A DNA stretch of 43,197 bases, from assembly GCA_015680685.1 (NCBI GenBank), contig MNCI01004501.1, positions 1,048,799 through 1,091,995 of the forward strand. Reading direction: 5' to 3'. The position numbers and the translations under genes are program-made. The notes below the pieces were generated by a model. The model was not told the origin of the DNA. It did no database searches and was given only the letters and a program-made list of their open reading frames with translations. The stretch is from Gnetum montanum (taxonomy: Eukaryota > Streptophyta > Gnetopsida > Gnetales > Gnetaceae). Positions 11,214-20,797 of this stretch are shown piece after piece; the first letter of the stretch is position 1; the number at the start of each line of letters is the position of its first letter.

Positions 11214-11225
11214 TGGTATCAAAGT
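11214..11225 (+). other. Primer binding site of element B (initiator tRNA-Met type)
   Basis: TGGTATCAAAGT lies two bases after the LTR end. It is one change from the usual TGGTATCAGAG start of tRNA-Met primer sites. Confidence 0.75.
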
Positions 11226-12436
11226 AAACCATGATCTAAGGGTCATTCAAAACCATGGGTTGACTACAACATGAACTTGATGATGAACCATAGAACCATG
11301 AACTAGGAAGAATCATGGACCACCACCATATGCACCACATGTCTGAGATGATCTATGTAAGCTAGAACATATAGTTCCATTGATTTCATGAATAATGAAT
11401 CAAGCATTTACGAAAGACATAGATCCCACCAACCAACAAAATTCTTTCATGCATATCATTGACCGATGAAGATCTACTTATGCCTCATCAAGATTCATCA
11501 ATTGTAAGAGATGTTGGTAAGACAAGGATACACTAGTCCAAGAAACTCTTACCCATCTTAATACTATAAATATTAATTGATTAAGATCATTATTAAATTT
11601 CTCTCAAAAATTTAGTAACCATGACCTAAATTGATCTTGTTTTGTTGAAACTTATTATCCTAACTACTTAACCCTTGTAACTTGGAATTATTCACCATAC
11701 CAAGACCTAGGTATTGATAAGATAAGGGAGTCAACCCATCCAGAAGATTGTCTAATCCCCATAGAAAAACCAATATTTAGTGAATGATGTTGTCATAGTC
11801 TTCTCCTCAATACCTCATTAGGGTATAACCATGATACGAGAAGGTATAACCATCATACTCGTTAAATTATAAGATAAAAATATTATATTCCTATCCTAGG
11901 ATTGGTACATCATTTACAATCAAATTTAAGTAATATAGAAGATCTCAAATTACCCATATCTCAACCTAGAAATGTTAGTTCAACAAAATAGGCTATTTTC
12001 CCCTCTTAATTCCTTAACTTCTACCTTTATTTTTGAATACTAAGACTATGTCCAATGGATATTACTCTTCAAGATGATTCCAACAATACAAATTTTGTCT
12101 AGATCAAATTTACAGTTTGAGAGATATTGATGTTTTAATTTTTTGTTATGAATGCATTAAAATAATATTAAATTATTAAAAAAATGGAAGATTGGAAGGT
12201 CATTGGATCAAACCCAAGCTCCCTCTTAATTTAAAATCATTTTTAAATATCAAGGTCCTATGAGCTAAGGCTATAGTTGGCCTCATGCTACCGACGACAT
12301 TTGGACTTATTGCATCATTGCATGGTAGGGCTGCAAGGCTTGGCTATGCAGCATCATGGCCAACCTAGTTTCCACACAGGGCTTCTATCATTATGCTCCT
12401 CCTATGTTATGTTGCTACTCTTCACCTTCACCACTC
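11226..12436. other. Element B internal region, no gene seen
   Basis: About 1.2 kb downstream of the primer site where a gag would normally start. No gag motif is visible in any frame and stops are dense. From about 12245 the composition changes to more GC, CAT/GCA-rich sequence leading into the direct repeat. Confidence 0.5.
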
Positions 12437-13210
12437 CGTCTATTTTTTTTGTCTTTGTTGCATCATTTTCCTACTGCTTGTTTACTCGCCATGCCTCTAA
12501 GTGTGCCTCGTCTACATCATGTCATGCATCATCTTGCTATAGCCATGCCTAATCCTTTGTTATCCCATGTCCTTCCCTATGTCATTAAAACCCTTATCAC
12601 ATTTCTTGTTGCCTATGTTGGTGAAATCCTCGCTGCATTTCTTGCTACCTACTGCGTAGTCCAATTTCACCACCACCTATGTTGCCATCGTTGGTGCTAA
12701 AAAATCCATCATGATTTTTAGTCATCTACGATGTTTGTAAATATCATAGGTGCTAAAAATTGCTATCCCTTCTGATGCATGATTGATAATGCCAGCATTG
12801 GAAATTTTTGCCCCCTCTGACACTTCATAGAGATTGCCAAGATTGGCAATTTTTTTTCACTCCGATGCTCCATAAAAATCATCGACATTAGGAATCATTG
12901 CCTCCTCCAATGCTTCGATGAAACTTCTAATGCTGAAAATCATTGTTCACTTTGGTACTCCATGGAAATTACCAATGCTAGGAATCATCACTCCCTCTGG
13001 TGCACCTTAGCCACCGTTGATGCCAAAAATCGTTGTCCCTTCTGGAACTGCTACAGGAAATCCCTCGTTACCAAGAATGCGCTAGTTTCCTACACTATGT
13101 AGGCCATTTTGCACATCATGAAAGCACTACTTGGGTTCCACAAGCCCTCACTTAGGCTACGTAGGCCCTTGTGTAGGCTACATAGGCTCCACTTGGCCCA
13201 CACAAGCCTT
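12437..13210 (+). repeat. Direct repeat R, left copy (about 0.77 kb)
   Basis: Collinear with 20798-21571, with strong similarity from GTCTTTGTTGCATCATTTTC to GCCCACACAAGCCTT. It ends eight bases before a primer-site-like motif and the start of the viral sequence. To its left the sequence differs from that left of the right copy. The right copy continues past this copy's end with more CACAAGCC-type sequence. The pattern X-R-virus-R-Y fits duplication of the host segment R at the insertion site. Confidence 0.8.
12745..13075 (-). repeat. 45-bp degenerate minisatellite in R, left copy
   Basis: Successive units of about 45 bp each contain a GGAATCAT-like core, a CTCC/TTC-rich spacer and an ATGCTCCATG-like segment. 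Here the units are too diverged to leave an open frame. The right copy (21084-21410) keeps one on the minus strand. Confidence 0.6.
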
Positions 13211-13217
13211 GTTAACA

Positions 13218-14113
13218 ATGGTATTGGAGCCAATGATGGAAGCAGTGGTAGAGCTAGTACATGAGAATCTCAATATGTTAGAAAATACTACAGCTATAAA
13301 TGAAGGATCTCAAGATTTGGCTCAAATGGTATCTAAAGTGGATTCTCATCTTATGTTTCAGCCAGTTGATATAGCATGGGAAGATGTGAACTTTGAACCA
13401 GATATTTATGAAGTCTATGAAGAATTCAATTCGGATGTCAGAGATACCTTTGGAAATGGAAAATTTTTTACTAAATTTGCTTATTTTGTTATTGAAATGC
13501 CAAAAGCACAATGGGCAAAAGATGAGTGGGAAACTTTTAGTTCGAGTGGCTACTTACCTTGGCCAATCCTAGAAGGAACAACTAGAGGATGGATTCAAGA
13601 TGAATGGGCTGAGGTTGATGCAGAACAACAAGTTTCTCACGAATTAGATGAAATGGATAAAGTTGATAGTGGTACACTTTCTCTTACTTCCACTTTGATG
13701 TATTATAAGAATAATCAAAGACCTACCTTGGCAGGACTATACTGGAAAGCTATGAACAAGATGTTGGATGTGTGGAATGGCTGACCTCAAAGTCTTATTG
13801 GTTAATGGGAGCAGCATTTTCATCAATGCCTGAGTTGGGGGAACCAACAATGATGACTTTTGGACAACTGAAATGTAGTCGTACTGTTGCCTCCTTAGTA
13901 AATAAGACTGTACAAGTTATTTGTGGGGATCCAAGTGAAAGGTTGGTAGTGTTTGAAATCAGAAGTTCAAGTCAGGCCCCATGTAAGGTTAGTCCTATTT
14001 TTGTGCCTTCTTATGATAAATATGGTGAAATGTATATCTATCCATCAGAACTTTGGGTTGAAGAAGATTATGAAGATAGTCCATTTGCAGAAGAAGATCG
14101 AAAGATGTTGTAG
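13218..14113 (+). pseudogene. Caulimovirid N-terminal domain of unknown function
   Basis: The frame opens at ATG 13218 or 13233 and runs to a TGA at 13782-13784. It then continues in another frame from about 13772 to a stop at 14113, so one frameshift lies near 13775. Sequence in the same open frame before 13218 (from 13131) belongs to repeat R and is not viral. The domain is acidic, with pieces such as FEPDIYEVYEEFNSDVRDTF, AKDEWETFSSSGYLPWPILE and GEMYIYPSELWVEEDYED. I do not recognise it. By position it precedes the movement protein, in the same frame as its second part. Confidence 0.6.
13219..13231 (+). other. Caulimovirid primer binding site (tRNA-Met type, decayed)
   Basis: TGGTATTGGAGCC matches the family's tRNA-Met site at 11 of 13 positions. 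It overlaps an ATG at 13218 and is followed two bases later by ATGATG, so the first viral frame starts almost on the primer site. Confidence 0.65.
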
Positions 14114-15193
14114 GATGTAGTAGCTGGGCATGCTACCATTTATGATGAATACACTACCCTAGTTTATGATCAAGGTACAGAAACTCAAATCTAAGAATAA
14201 GAGGATTTAAGATTTAGACAACACTTGATAAGAATGCTAATGTTTGATGAAGCTAATGAGCAGATACAAGAACACAATAGGAACATTGGGGATAGGCATC
14301 GAGCGTTCATGCTCTAATCTAGTAGCGTAAATATGAAGCAAAAGGAACCAACAGAAGGAGAAGAAATATCAAAAGATCAAAAGGCGATTATACCCTTCCA
14401 TGATGCCTTGTTAACAAAGAAATCTTTTTTATGAGGAAAAGAGAAGCTATAATTTCTTGCTATACCAAAGGACGCTATTTATAATTTTGCTAATACTTTT
14501 TCTACTTGAATGTCTACCTCAATTAAGCAAATAGAATCTTTACTAGACATTAAAGGTCATGGGATTCGACCGGTGTTCTTGCTTTTTTTCACTGAAGGAG
14601 AAGTTGAAAAATGGAAGGCTGATGGATATCATTATGTACATATCGGGCAAATCAATATTACAGTGAGTCCAAAGTTTAGCTATGATGTGAGAGCTGAATA
14701 TATGGTTACACTGTTAGATAGTAGAATTCTAGGATCTAGTCAATATGCTAATGATGCTTGGGAAGTAGCCAAGATTTGTCAAGTTCATGGTGTACTAGAT
14801 TCAGATGCTTTGTATACATTGCAACCTAATTTCCAATTGGCATTAGAAGATGATTTTATTACATCTACCTTACTTATCTGTATTAAGATTCATGGTGTGC
14901 ATTTATTACTAGGATCAATTTACGCAACCATAGGAGCCCGTAGCACATTTCAATTATCAAATATTATTCTAATGAACCATAAGCCTAAATGGGGAGTGCA
15001 ATTTCTGCAAGGGAGCAAACATTTGTCAGCATGTGGTAGAAGTATTTTAGTACCAGGATATGTTCAAGGTTTTCCACAAATTCAATCATTGCTAAAAGAC
15101 CAAGAATTCACAACCTATGAAAAGCGAACCCCAAAGTGGAGTCGATATCCACTTCAACAGTTTGGTCATTCAGCAACAATTACTTTGGAATAA
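14114..15193 (+). pseudogene. Caulimovirid movement protein (30K superfamily)
   Basis: It would help virus move between cells through plasmodesmata. Frame 2 continues from the upstream domain through stops at about 14111, 14192, 14201, 14318, 14432 and 14507, and is then open from 14510 to 15193 (227 residues). The 30K-type core is visible as FFTEGEVEKWKADGYHYVHI, GQINITVSP and VTLLDSRILG, with the conserved Asp in LLDSR. A preceding segment IPKDAIYNFANTF fits the N-terminal side of such proteins. After the core comes a beta-rich stretch (CIKIHGVHLLLGSIYATIGA), then a weakly conserved tail. The assignment rests on the G-x-I...LLDSR pattern and position before the coat protein. Confidence 0.65.
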
Positions 15194-16862
15194 ATTCCGC
15201 CAACCCTATTGTCAACCAAGTTTAAAGAAGGAGCCTCTACTTCAACCAAGGAAAAATCACCAAATAATGACACTAGGGGTACATTATTCATGCTATAGAC
15301 TAGCAAAATGGTGTCAAGAAAATGACTAATTTATGGAGGAAAATGGCCACCAAGAGCCTCCTATTATACAACGGCATCAGAAGATGATCCACTAGCAACA
15401 AGGATAGATTGCAGTTTTCTTCTAGAACATATTAGCAAAAAGATGAGGTAAAATAGTTGAATTATCTAGTAAATTGGACCTCCTATGCTAGTCAAAATTG
15501 GAATTTATTGGAAGGAGATATAACTAATATTTACTCACTAGTTAGTGATGTCCAAAAAAAGGTAACTAAAATGAAGTAGCATCTCAGATCATATGATGAT
15601 GCTATCAAACAGTGACAAAAAGCAAAGGAGGATTGACAACAACAAAAGAAAAAGAGGATTGTAGAATTCCTAAAGGAAGCCTATACATTAGACAAACAAA
15701 TGAAGTTACCCCCAAGTATAGCAAAGCCTCCAGCAAAACCATTAGTACAGCACCAAGATCCAGTAGAAAAATTGCTAGAGAAAATCCAGAGATTGAGAAA
15801 AGAAAAGGTAGGAAAGTGTTCCACAAAGGAAAGGCACGAAGAAGAAGAGGACAAATCTCCTAAGAGTTAGGCAAGTTCTGAAAAGGAAGCACAACACAAG
15901 GTTGAACATATTTTTGAACTCGAAGATAATGGCCATCAAACTAGACTAATGATGGAAAGAAGATTAAATCCACCTTGGAGATAGTATCAGCAACCACCAA
16001 CCTTCTCAGCATTTCAACAATGGCTAGCAACAACAGTTCTTGTTATAGACATCGACTACTTACCACCAAAAGAAGTGTTTCATGCTATCTGATTATGGAT
16101 AGATCAGTTGCAAATGGCAATGACATTATTGCAATTGGATGAAAGAACAATTATTCTGGGAGCATTTACCAGAGCCGCCAGAAAAATCCATCATTTGTGG
16201 AAAAGTTCAACGCTTGAACAATAGGAGCAAATATTACAAAAACGATTACAAGGTGTATTTGTAGCCCTACTAATTGAATTCATTATTGATTTATCCACTA
16301 ATCTGTGACTAATAGATAAATTTCTTTTGAGTCAAAAGAAGCTTACCAATTTGAAATACTTTAAGCAGTTTAGTGCTGAATATAGTGAAAAAGTATACAG
16401 GTTAGCACTGCATCGAGACCCCATGATTTCCTTCCTATATTTAGGAATTATTCCTGTTAAGCTTGGGAATATGGTACTTTACAAAGCCATTGAAAAGAAT
16501 ATGGACCTATCTCTCACCTATTTTGCTAAAGTTGTCCATATGGCTAGATAAGAGCTTCAATTTGCATGTTACAATGTGAGTTTAACAAAATTGCTTATGT
16601 TAACAGAAGTTTGTGCTAATTTAGATTGAGGAGATGTTTTTGGTAGACCACCCAGAAGACCAAGAAGAAGGAAGGTGACAAAGGCAACCAATATCTGGAG
16701 ATATCCAAGATTAACAAGACGAAGATGGTATAGGGGTTCAAGACCATGACGAACAAGGAGGATGACCATGTTTACCAAAAAAAGAAGATATCCTATCAAT
16801 TGTAAAAAGGTATGTTTTTATCACTGTAAGCAATTTGGACATTATGCTCATAAATGCCCATA
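15194..16862 (+). pseudogene. Caulimovirid coat-protein region with basic tract and zinc knuckle
   Basis: Heavily broken. About 15440-15900 encodes charged, Lys/Glu-rich, probably coiled-coil sequence in shifting frames. From about 16080 frame 1 gives coat-like pieces (WIDQLQMAMTLLQLDERTII, ISFLYLGIIPVKLGNMVL), with a clean open stretch 16327-16551. An Arg-rich tract (RPPRRPRRRK, RRRWYRG) at about 16645-16740 precedes the knuckle VCFYHCKQFGHYAHKCP at about 16812-16860. Its spacing is Cx3Cx4Hx4C rather than the usual Cx2C. A TAG follows directly. Family knowledge: the basic region and knuckle of the capsid protein bind the pregenomic RNA. Confidence 0.65.
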
Positions 16863-17414
16863 GTAAAAGTTAGATTCAAGGATCAAAGCATTCTTTGACA
16901 ATTATTTAGAAGAATAAGAACTAGTTGATGATCAAGAGCAAAAAGAACCAACTGAACAGATTTACCAAATTCAAGTACTCGTTGATGATGATTCAAAAAG
17001 TGAAGGGGAATTAGAACAAGAAGTACAATAAAATCCAGAGGAAGATGAAAATAATCAAGAGCTACCAAGAGGAATGATGATGCAAATCAAATTTTCAGAT
17101 TGGGATAGCATAGATTTAGCTGAAGACTGGATACAACAACTCTTAGCAAACAACTATGCTAAAATTGATACTTGGTTAAATGATCAGGAAATATATTCTG
17201 TATCAAAAGGAGACATTAAACAGTTAACATAACATATGTCCCAACAATCTCTAGAAGATTGGGATGATGACCTACATTGTAGTGAAGAATTATTAGATGT
17301 ACCTAGCGCATCTTAGTCAGGCACAAAGCCAATGACAATCCTTCAAAAGGTACCCCCAAAATTGCTGATTACACCATATGAAAAGAGATTTCTTATTGTT
17401 GTAGAAATTGAAAA
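16863..17414 (+). pseudogene. Acidic linker between coat and protease of the caulimovirid
   Basis: Frame 1 continues with acidic Glu/Asp/Gln-rich sequence (NYLEE, VDDDSKSEGELEQEVQ, EEDENNQELPRG, QQSLEDWDDDLHCSEELLD), broken by several stops. Acidic stretches after the knuckle are common in caulimovirid capsid precursors, so this is probably the C-terminal part of the coat polyprotein. A frameshift near 17400 leads to the protease frame. Confidence 0.5.
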
Positions 17415-18165
17415 GTGCAAAGTTTATCAAAACCTACCATTCCAACCGAATCACAACATCAAATCAAGCATCTTATGTCTTTGCATAGCATAATCATCAC
17501 ACCAATCAACTTGGTAGTTAATGGTGAGCAGAACTGGAAGAAATATCAAGCTTTTGTTGACACTAGAGCAACCTTGAATTTTTGCCACAAAGATGTGCTT
17601 GAGAACTAGATGTCTCATCCAAACCTAGTAAAGCTCAATACCATGAATGGATTAAGAAGTCTAACTCATTTTGCATTCAATATTCCTATCTAGTTAGGGA
17701 ATGTTTATATTGGGAAGACAAATTTTGTCCAAATTTCTTATAGTGCTTTTGATGTGGGCCTTGGAGCACATTTCATGAATGCACTCTCTCCTTATACAAT
17801 TGGGCTAGATTTGCTTATATGTTCCAATCCTAATGATGAATTTGGTCAGAAAGTAGTAATTTTCAGGATTTCACCAGAGTTGCACAAAAACAAACATTAA
17901 TAGATTAGAAGTGTCTTCACATTTGCCAATCCATCAATTTCAGAAATTATTACTCATTATCAGATAGAAGATATTGCTAGAGCAAAATACAGGCATCGAC
18001 AAAAATTGATGAAAGCTTGTATTCAAGGGCTTGATGAACAAGTAGCATATTTACTTATGCAAGTGTAAGAAGAATTATTATCATGCTGTTGGGAACATCC
18101 TCTGTAATTTTGGGACAAAGATAGTCTAGAAGCCTTCATTCCTATAGTACACAACATTCTAGTAC
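17415..18165 (+). pseudogene. Caulimovirid aspartic protease
   Basis: The active-site region reads AFVDTRATLNFC at about 17551-17586. The Asp and Thr are present, but the glycine expected in the D-T/S-G triad is Arg, a G-to-A type change that would inactivate the enzyme. Upstream, IITPINLVVNGEQNWKKYQ fits the strand before the triad, and VYIGKTNFVQISYSAFDVGL downstream fits the second half of the fold. Stops occur at about 17607 and later. The family enzyme cleaves the capsid/pol polyprotein. About 17940-18165 is a linker of unknown role that includes KLMKACIQGLDEQVAYLLMQ. Confidence 0.65.
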
Positions 18166-18849
18166 AAAGTAAGGCAATAGTCCTCAATCCAGTAGATGTA
18201 GAAGAGCTATGATTACAAGGAGAGGAGTTTTTTTAAAAAGGGATTGATCAGAGAATCTTAGTCAAATTATGTCTACTCAAGTTTCATTGTCTGCAACCAT
18301 GTGGAAATAAAAAGAGGAAAGCCTAGAATAGTTATCAATTATATTCCACTTAATGCAGTAACCATTAAGATAAAATGGCCATTACCAAATAGAGATGTAA
18401 TGATCCAAAAGGTAGTAGGAAAGAAGATCTTCAGCAAATTTGATTGTAAAAGTAGGTATCATCAAATGAAAATTGCTAAGCAAGATATTCATAAAATAGC
18501 ATTCAGCACGCCGCAAGGATTATATGAATGGCTTGTTATGCCATTAGAATTGAAGAATGCCCCATCACAATTTCAAAGAAGAATGGATGTTATTTTTGGA
18601 AAAGTTTCTAATTTTTTTGCAAATTATATAGATGATTTTCTGATCTACTCCAACTCAGCATCAGAACATGTTAAACATTTGAAGGTATTTTCTCATCTAT
18701 GCAAGAAGCATGGAATATGGTTATCTGAAGATCCAATGAAGTTTCAAATAGGAAGAAGAGAAATTGAATTTCTTGGAGTAACATTGAAAGATGAAAAAAT
18801 TCATATGCAACCACATGTTCTACAGAAGATCTCATTATTTCCAGATTAG
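18166..18849 (+). pseudogene. Caulimovirid reverse transcriptase
   Basis: The domain starts at about 18175 with VLNPVDVEEL and is open from 18301 to 18849. Motifs seen in order are RGKPRIVINYIPLN, FSKFDCKSRYHQMKI, IAFSTPQGLYEWLVM, KNAPSQFQRRMD, the catalytic box ANYIDDFLIYS and EIEFLGVTLKDEKIHM. YIDD has both catalytic aspartates. The glycine normally before YHQ is Arg here, and the FG normally before L.NAP is replaced, so the copy is damaged even where open. RT would copy the pregenomic RNA into DNA. Sequence style (VINYxPLN, PSQFQRRMD) is caulimovirid rather than gypsy. Confidence 0.85.
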
Positions 18850-19440
18850 CTAGAAAACAAAGAACAATGTTTAAGATTTCTTGGATGTCTTAATTATGTG
18901 GCCAAACATATAGCTAAGCTATCATACAAAACCACTAAGATTCAAAGATGCAAAAATAAAACACCATTTCAGTGGACACATAAAGCTACCAAACAAGTTC
19001 AACAATTGAAGAAAGAATGTTAGAATCTTCCTCCATTATCTCCCATTCTACATGGATGATTCATTCTAAATATAGATGCTAGCTATGATGCATGGGCAGT
19101 TTTGTTGCTCAGAATGGGAAAGAAAAGAGAAGAAGAAATTTGTGCCTATGCTTCAGGAGCATTTCAGAAGAATGAGCTAAATTACTAGCCTATCAAAAAG
19201 GAAATTCTTGTAACAATCAAGGGAATAGAAATGTTTCACATCTATCTGGTCAAAGAATTTTTCATTCTACGAATAGATTCAGCAAATTTGGCATCACTGT
19301 TAAAAAGGAAGATTCAACCATCACCAAAATTGCAAAGATTTTCCTGGTGGTAATTTCTCTTGGCCTAGTACAAGTTTACTATTGAAAGAATCCCTAGAGT
19401 AGTACATCATTTACTAGATGCATCAACCAGATAATTAAAA
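18850..19440 (+). pseudogene. Caulimovirid RNase H
   Basis: It follows RT after a TAG. The connection region reads LRFLGCLNYVAKHIAKLSYK. The RNase H core is ILNIDASYDAWAVLLL (catalytic Asp in NIDAS), EEICAYASGAFQKNELNY, PIKKEILVTIKGIEMFHIYL, FFILRIDSANLASLLKR and FTIERIPRVVHHLLDA. These match the DAS, YAS..F...E.NY, KE, D.....L and H..D.....S order of the family, with three or more stops. The domain degrades the RNA strand after reverse transcription. Confidence 0.75.
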
Positions 19441-20067
19441 ATGTAGCAACCAAAGATGATGTAGCTAACACATTTAGAAGAAAGTTCTCTAGAAGGCAAA
19501 TACTCTCAAAATCCAATGTAGGATAATGAAGGTTGACATTCTTGGCCGGTTCAAACATTGGAAGATAGAGTAAAATGGTGCAAAAGGATTCATAGGATGT
19601 TTCCTTAAGAATCTACCATGAGCATATCCAAACAATATGATACACTAGATTTCTATGTGAATATGGCAGGAAGAATAGATTGCATAGTAAACAATTTAAA
19701 ATGAAGTTGGTTGGAATGTAAGATACTTCAACACTTATCATTAATGAAAGTTCTAGACAACATCCTGCTAATTAGAAGACCATTATTCACTAATTAGTCA
19801 GTAAGAAACTTCATCTAAGAGCTTCTTCAGAGCAATGAAGGGGAGAATACGCTTTGCAAGTGTTTTCAGCGAATCAACCTGTAACAAGAAGTCACATGGT
19901 ATGAGAATGAAGCTATAGGTCCCAAGAAAGCACCACCAAATGAGGCCATGTCATCAACATCTCCATCAAATATTCTCGAAGATCTTTCAAAGCTAATTAA
20001 AAACTACACTGACTACATGCGAACATGTGGCAAGATCTACTCTATCCATAAAGCGATATTAAAGGTG
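19441..20067 (+). pseudogene. Caulimovirid C-terminal tail, function unknown
   Basis: Stop-ridden sequence between RNase H and the promoter. In-frame pieces include ISKQYDTLDFYVNMAGRIDC and PPNEAMSSTSPSNILEDLSK. No integrase HHCC or DDE signature can be found. It may be the end of the polyprotein or a small separate frame such as a transactivator-like protein; I cannot tell. Confidence 0.35.
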
Positions 20068-20072
20068 ATGAG

Positions 20073-20163
20073 CGGATAACGATAAGACGTCAGCAGTTAA
20101 AGATAAGGATCTAGTTACTTGGCATGCAAGTTACGAAAATAGAGTTAGTCTATCCTATATATA
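20073..20163 (+). promoter_or_regulatory. Pregenomic RNA promoter of the caulimovirid
   Basis: GGATAACGATAAGACGTCAGCAG (split here as GATAAG at 20081 and the palindrome GACGTC at 20086-20091), a further AGATAAGGAT at 20101, then TATATATA at 20156-20163. Clustered GATA and ACGT-core (as-1/CRE-like) motifs upstream of a TATA box just after the RNase H gene is the usual layout of caulimovirid pregenomic promoters. Transcription would be expected to start near 20190. The call is by motif and position. Confidence 0.6.
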
Positions 20164-20189
20164 CCCATGTATCCCCTCTTGTAGAAGGC

Positions 20190-20797
20190 AAGCAAGAGGC
20201 ATTAGCGAGTCATGCATTGGGGTTGTCTACTCCTCAAGCTAGTACTCTTAATTTGTTATGAAGTCCTTCTGTGGTTGGAGCTCAATATCTTGGATGAGTT
20301 ACAATCATAGTCTGAGTCAGAATTAGAAGTCTGATTATGCATGATAAAGTGTGTATTGTTGGCATGATTTCTTTAGCCATCTTCTTAATTCTTGCTATTT
20401 GGATGATGGTCAAAGTCCTTGCTGTATGAATCTGCTTGGTCTATTAGCAGTTTGTTTAAATAGGTCTTGTTGCTATCCTGAGATTTTTTATGTACCAGCT
20501 AGAAGTTGTGTCTATGTAGAAGTTGATGCAATAAAGGCTTGGTTCAGAAGGTTTATCCTTTGGTTTTGTCTTTCACCTCTACTTAATGTGCTGTGAAGAA
20601 AGAGTGAGAGCACGAGGTGTGAGTTGATAAATAATCACTGTGTGAGGTAGCTTGCCAAGTTTCTATTGTGTTACTTCTACATATTCATTGGCTTTTTCAT
20701 CTAACTGCACCATGGATTTTAGGATGCCATGAGAATTCCATGATGATTTGAAGAAAGTGTTATGGATTTTGAAGATTCATAAAGAATCTCAACAACT
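20190..20797 (+). other. Caulimovirid leader region
   Basis: It runs from the predicted start of the pregenomic RNA to the right edge of the virus. A candidate polyadenylation signal AATAAA is at 20530-20535. A short open frame (20351-20596) is Cys/Leu-rich and is probably chance or a leader ORF. No primer site is seen here, consistent with the genome being opened at that site, which lies at the left end. Where the leader stops and host sequence begins is known only from the start of repeat R. Confidence 0.5.

Larger units (their letters stand above)
13211..20797 (+). mobile_element. Endogenous caulimovirid (plant pararetrovirus), apparently unit-length
   Basis: About 7.6 kb, within the family's genome size range. 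The order is primer site, N-terminal domain, 30K-type movement protein, coat-protein region with basic tract and zinc knuckle, aspartic protease, RT, RNase H, a C-terminal tail, a pregenomic-type promoter and a leader. No integrase motif follows RNase H, which with the movement protein separates it from Ty3/gypsy. The left edge lies at the primer site, where the viral minus strand starts, and the right edge lies in the leader. The copy is defective: several frameshifts and many stops. Genus is uncertain; the single-polyprotein order is like petuvirus/florendovirus and the gymnosperm endogenous groups. Confidence 0.8.

Noticed and set aside
12277-12700. Open frames 12277-12552 and 12356-12700 as genes
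   Set aside because: Overlapping frames in low-complexity CAT/CTT-rich repeat R; the same region at 20748-21056 is open in a similar way without a recognisable product.
13131-13217. N-terminal 29 codons of the open frame starting at 13131
   Set aside because: They are encoded by repeat R (CTACGTAGGC-type units), not by the virus; the viral frame starts at 13218 or later.
19441-20067. Integrase downstream of the viral RNase H
   Set aside because: No HHCC or D-D-E arrangement in any frame.
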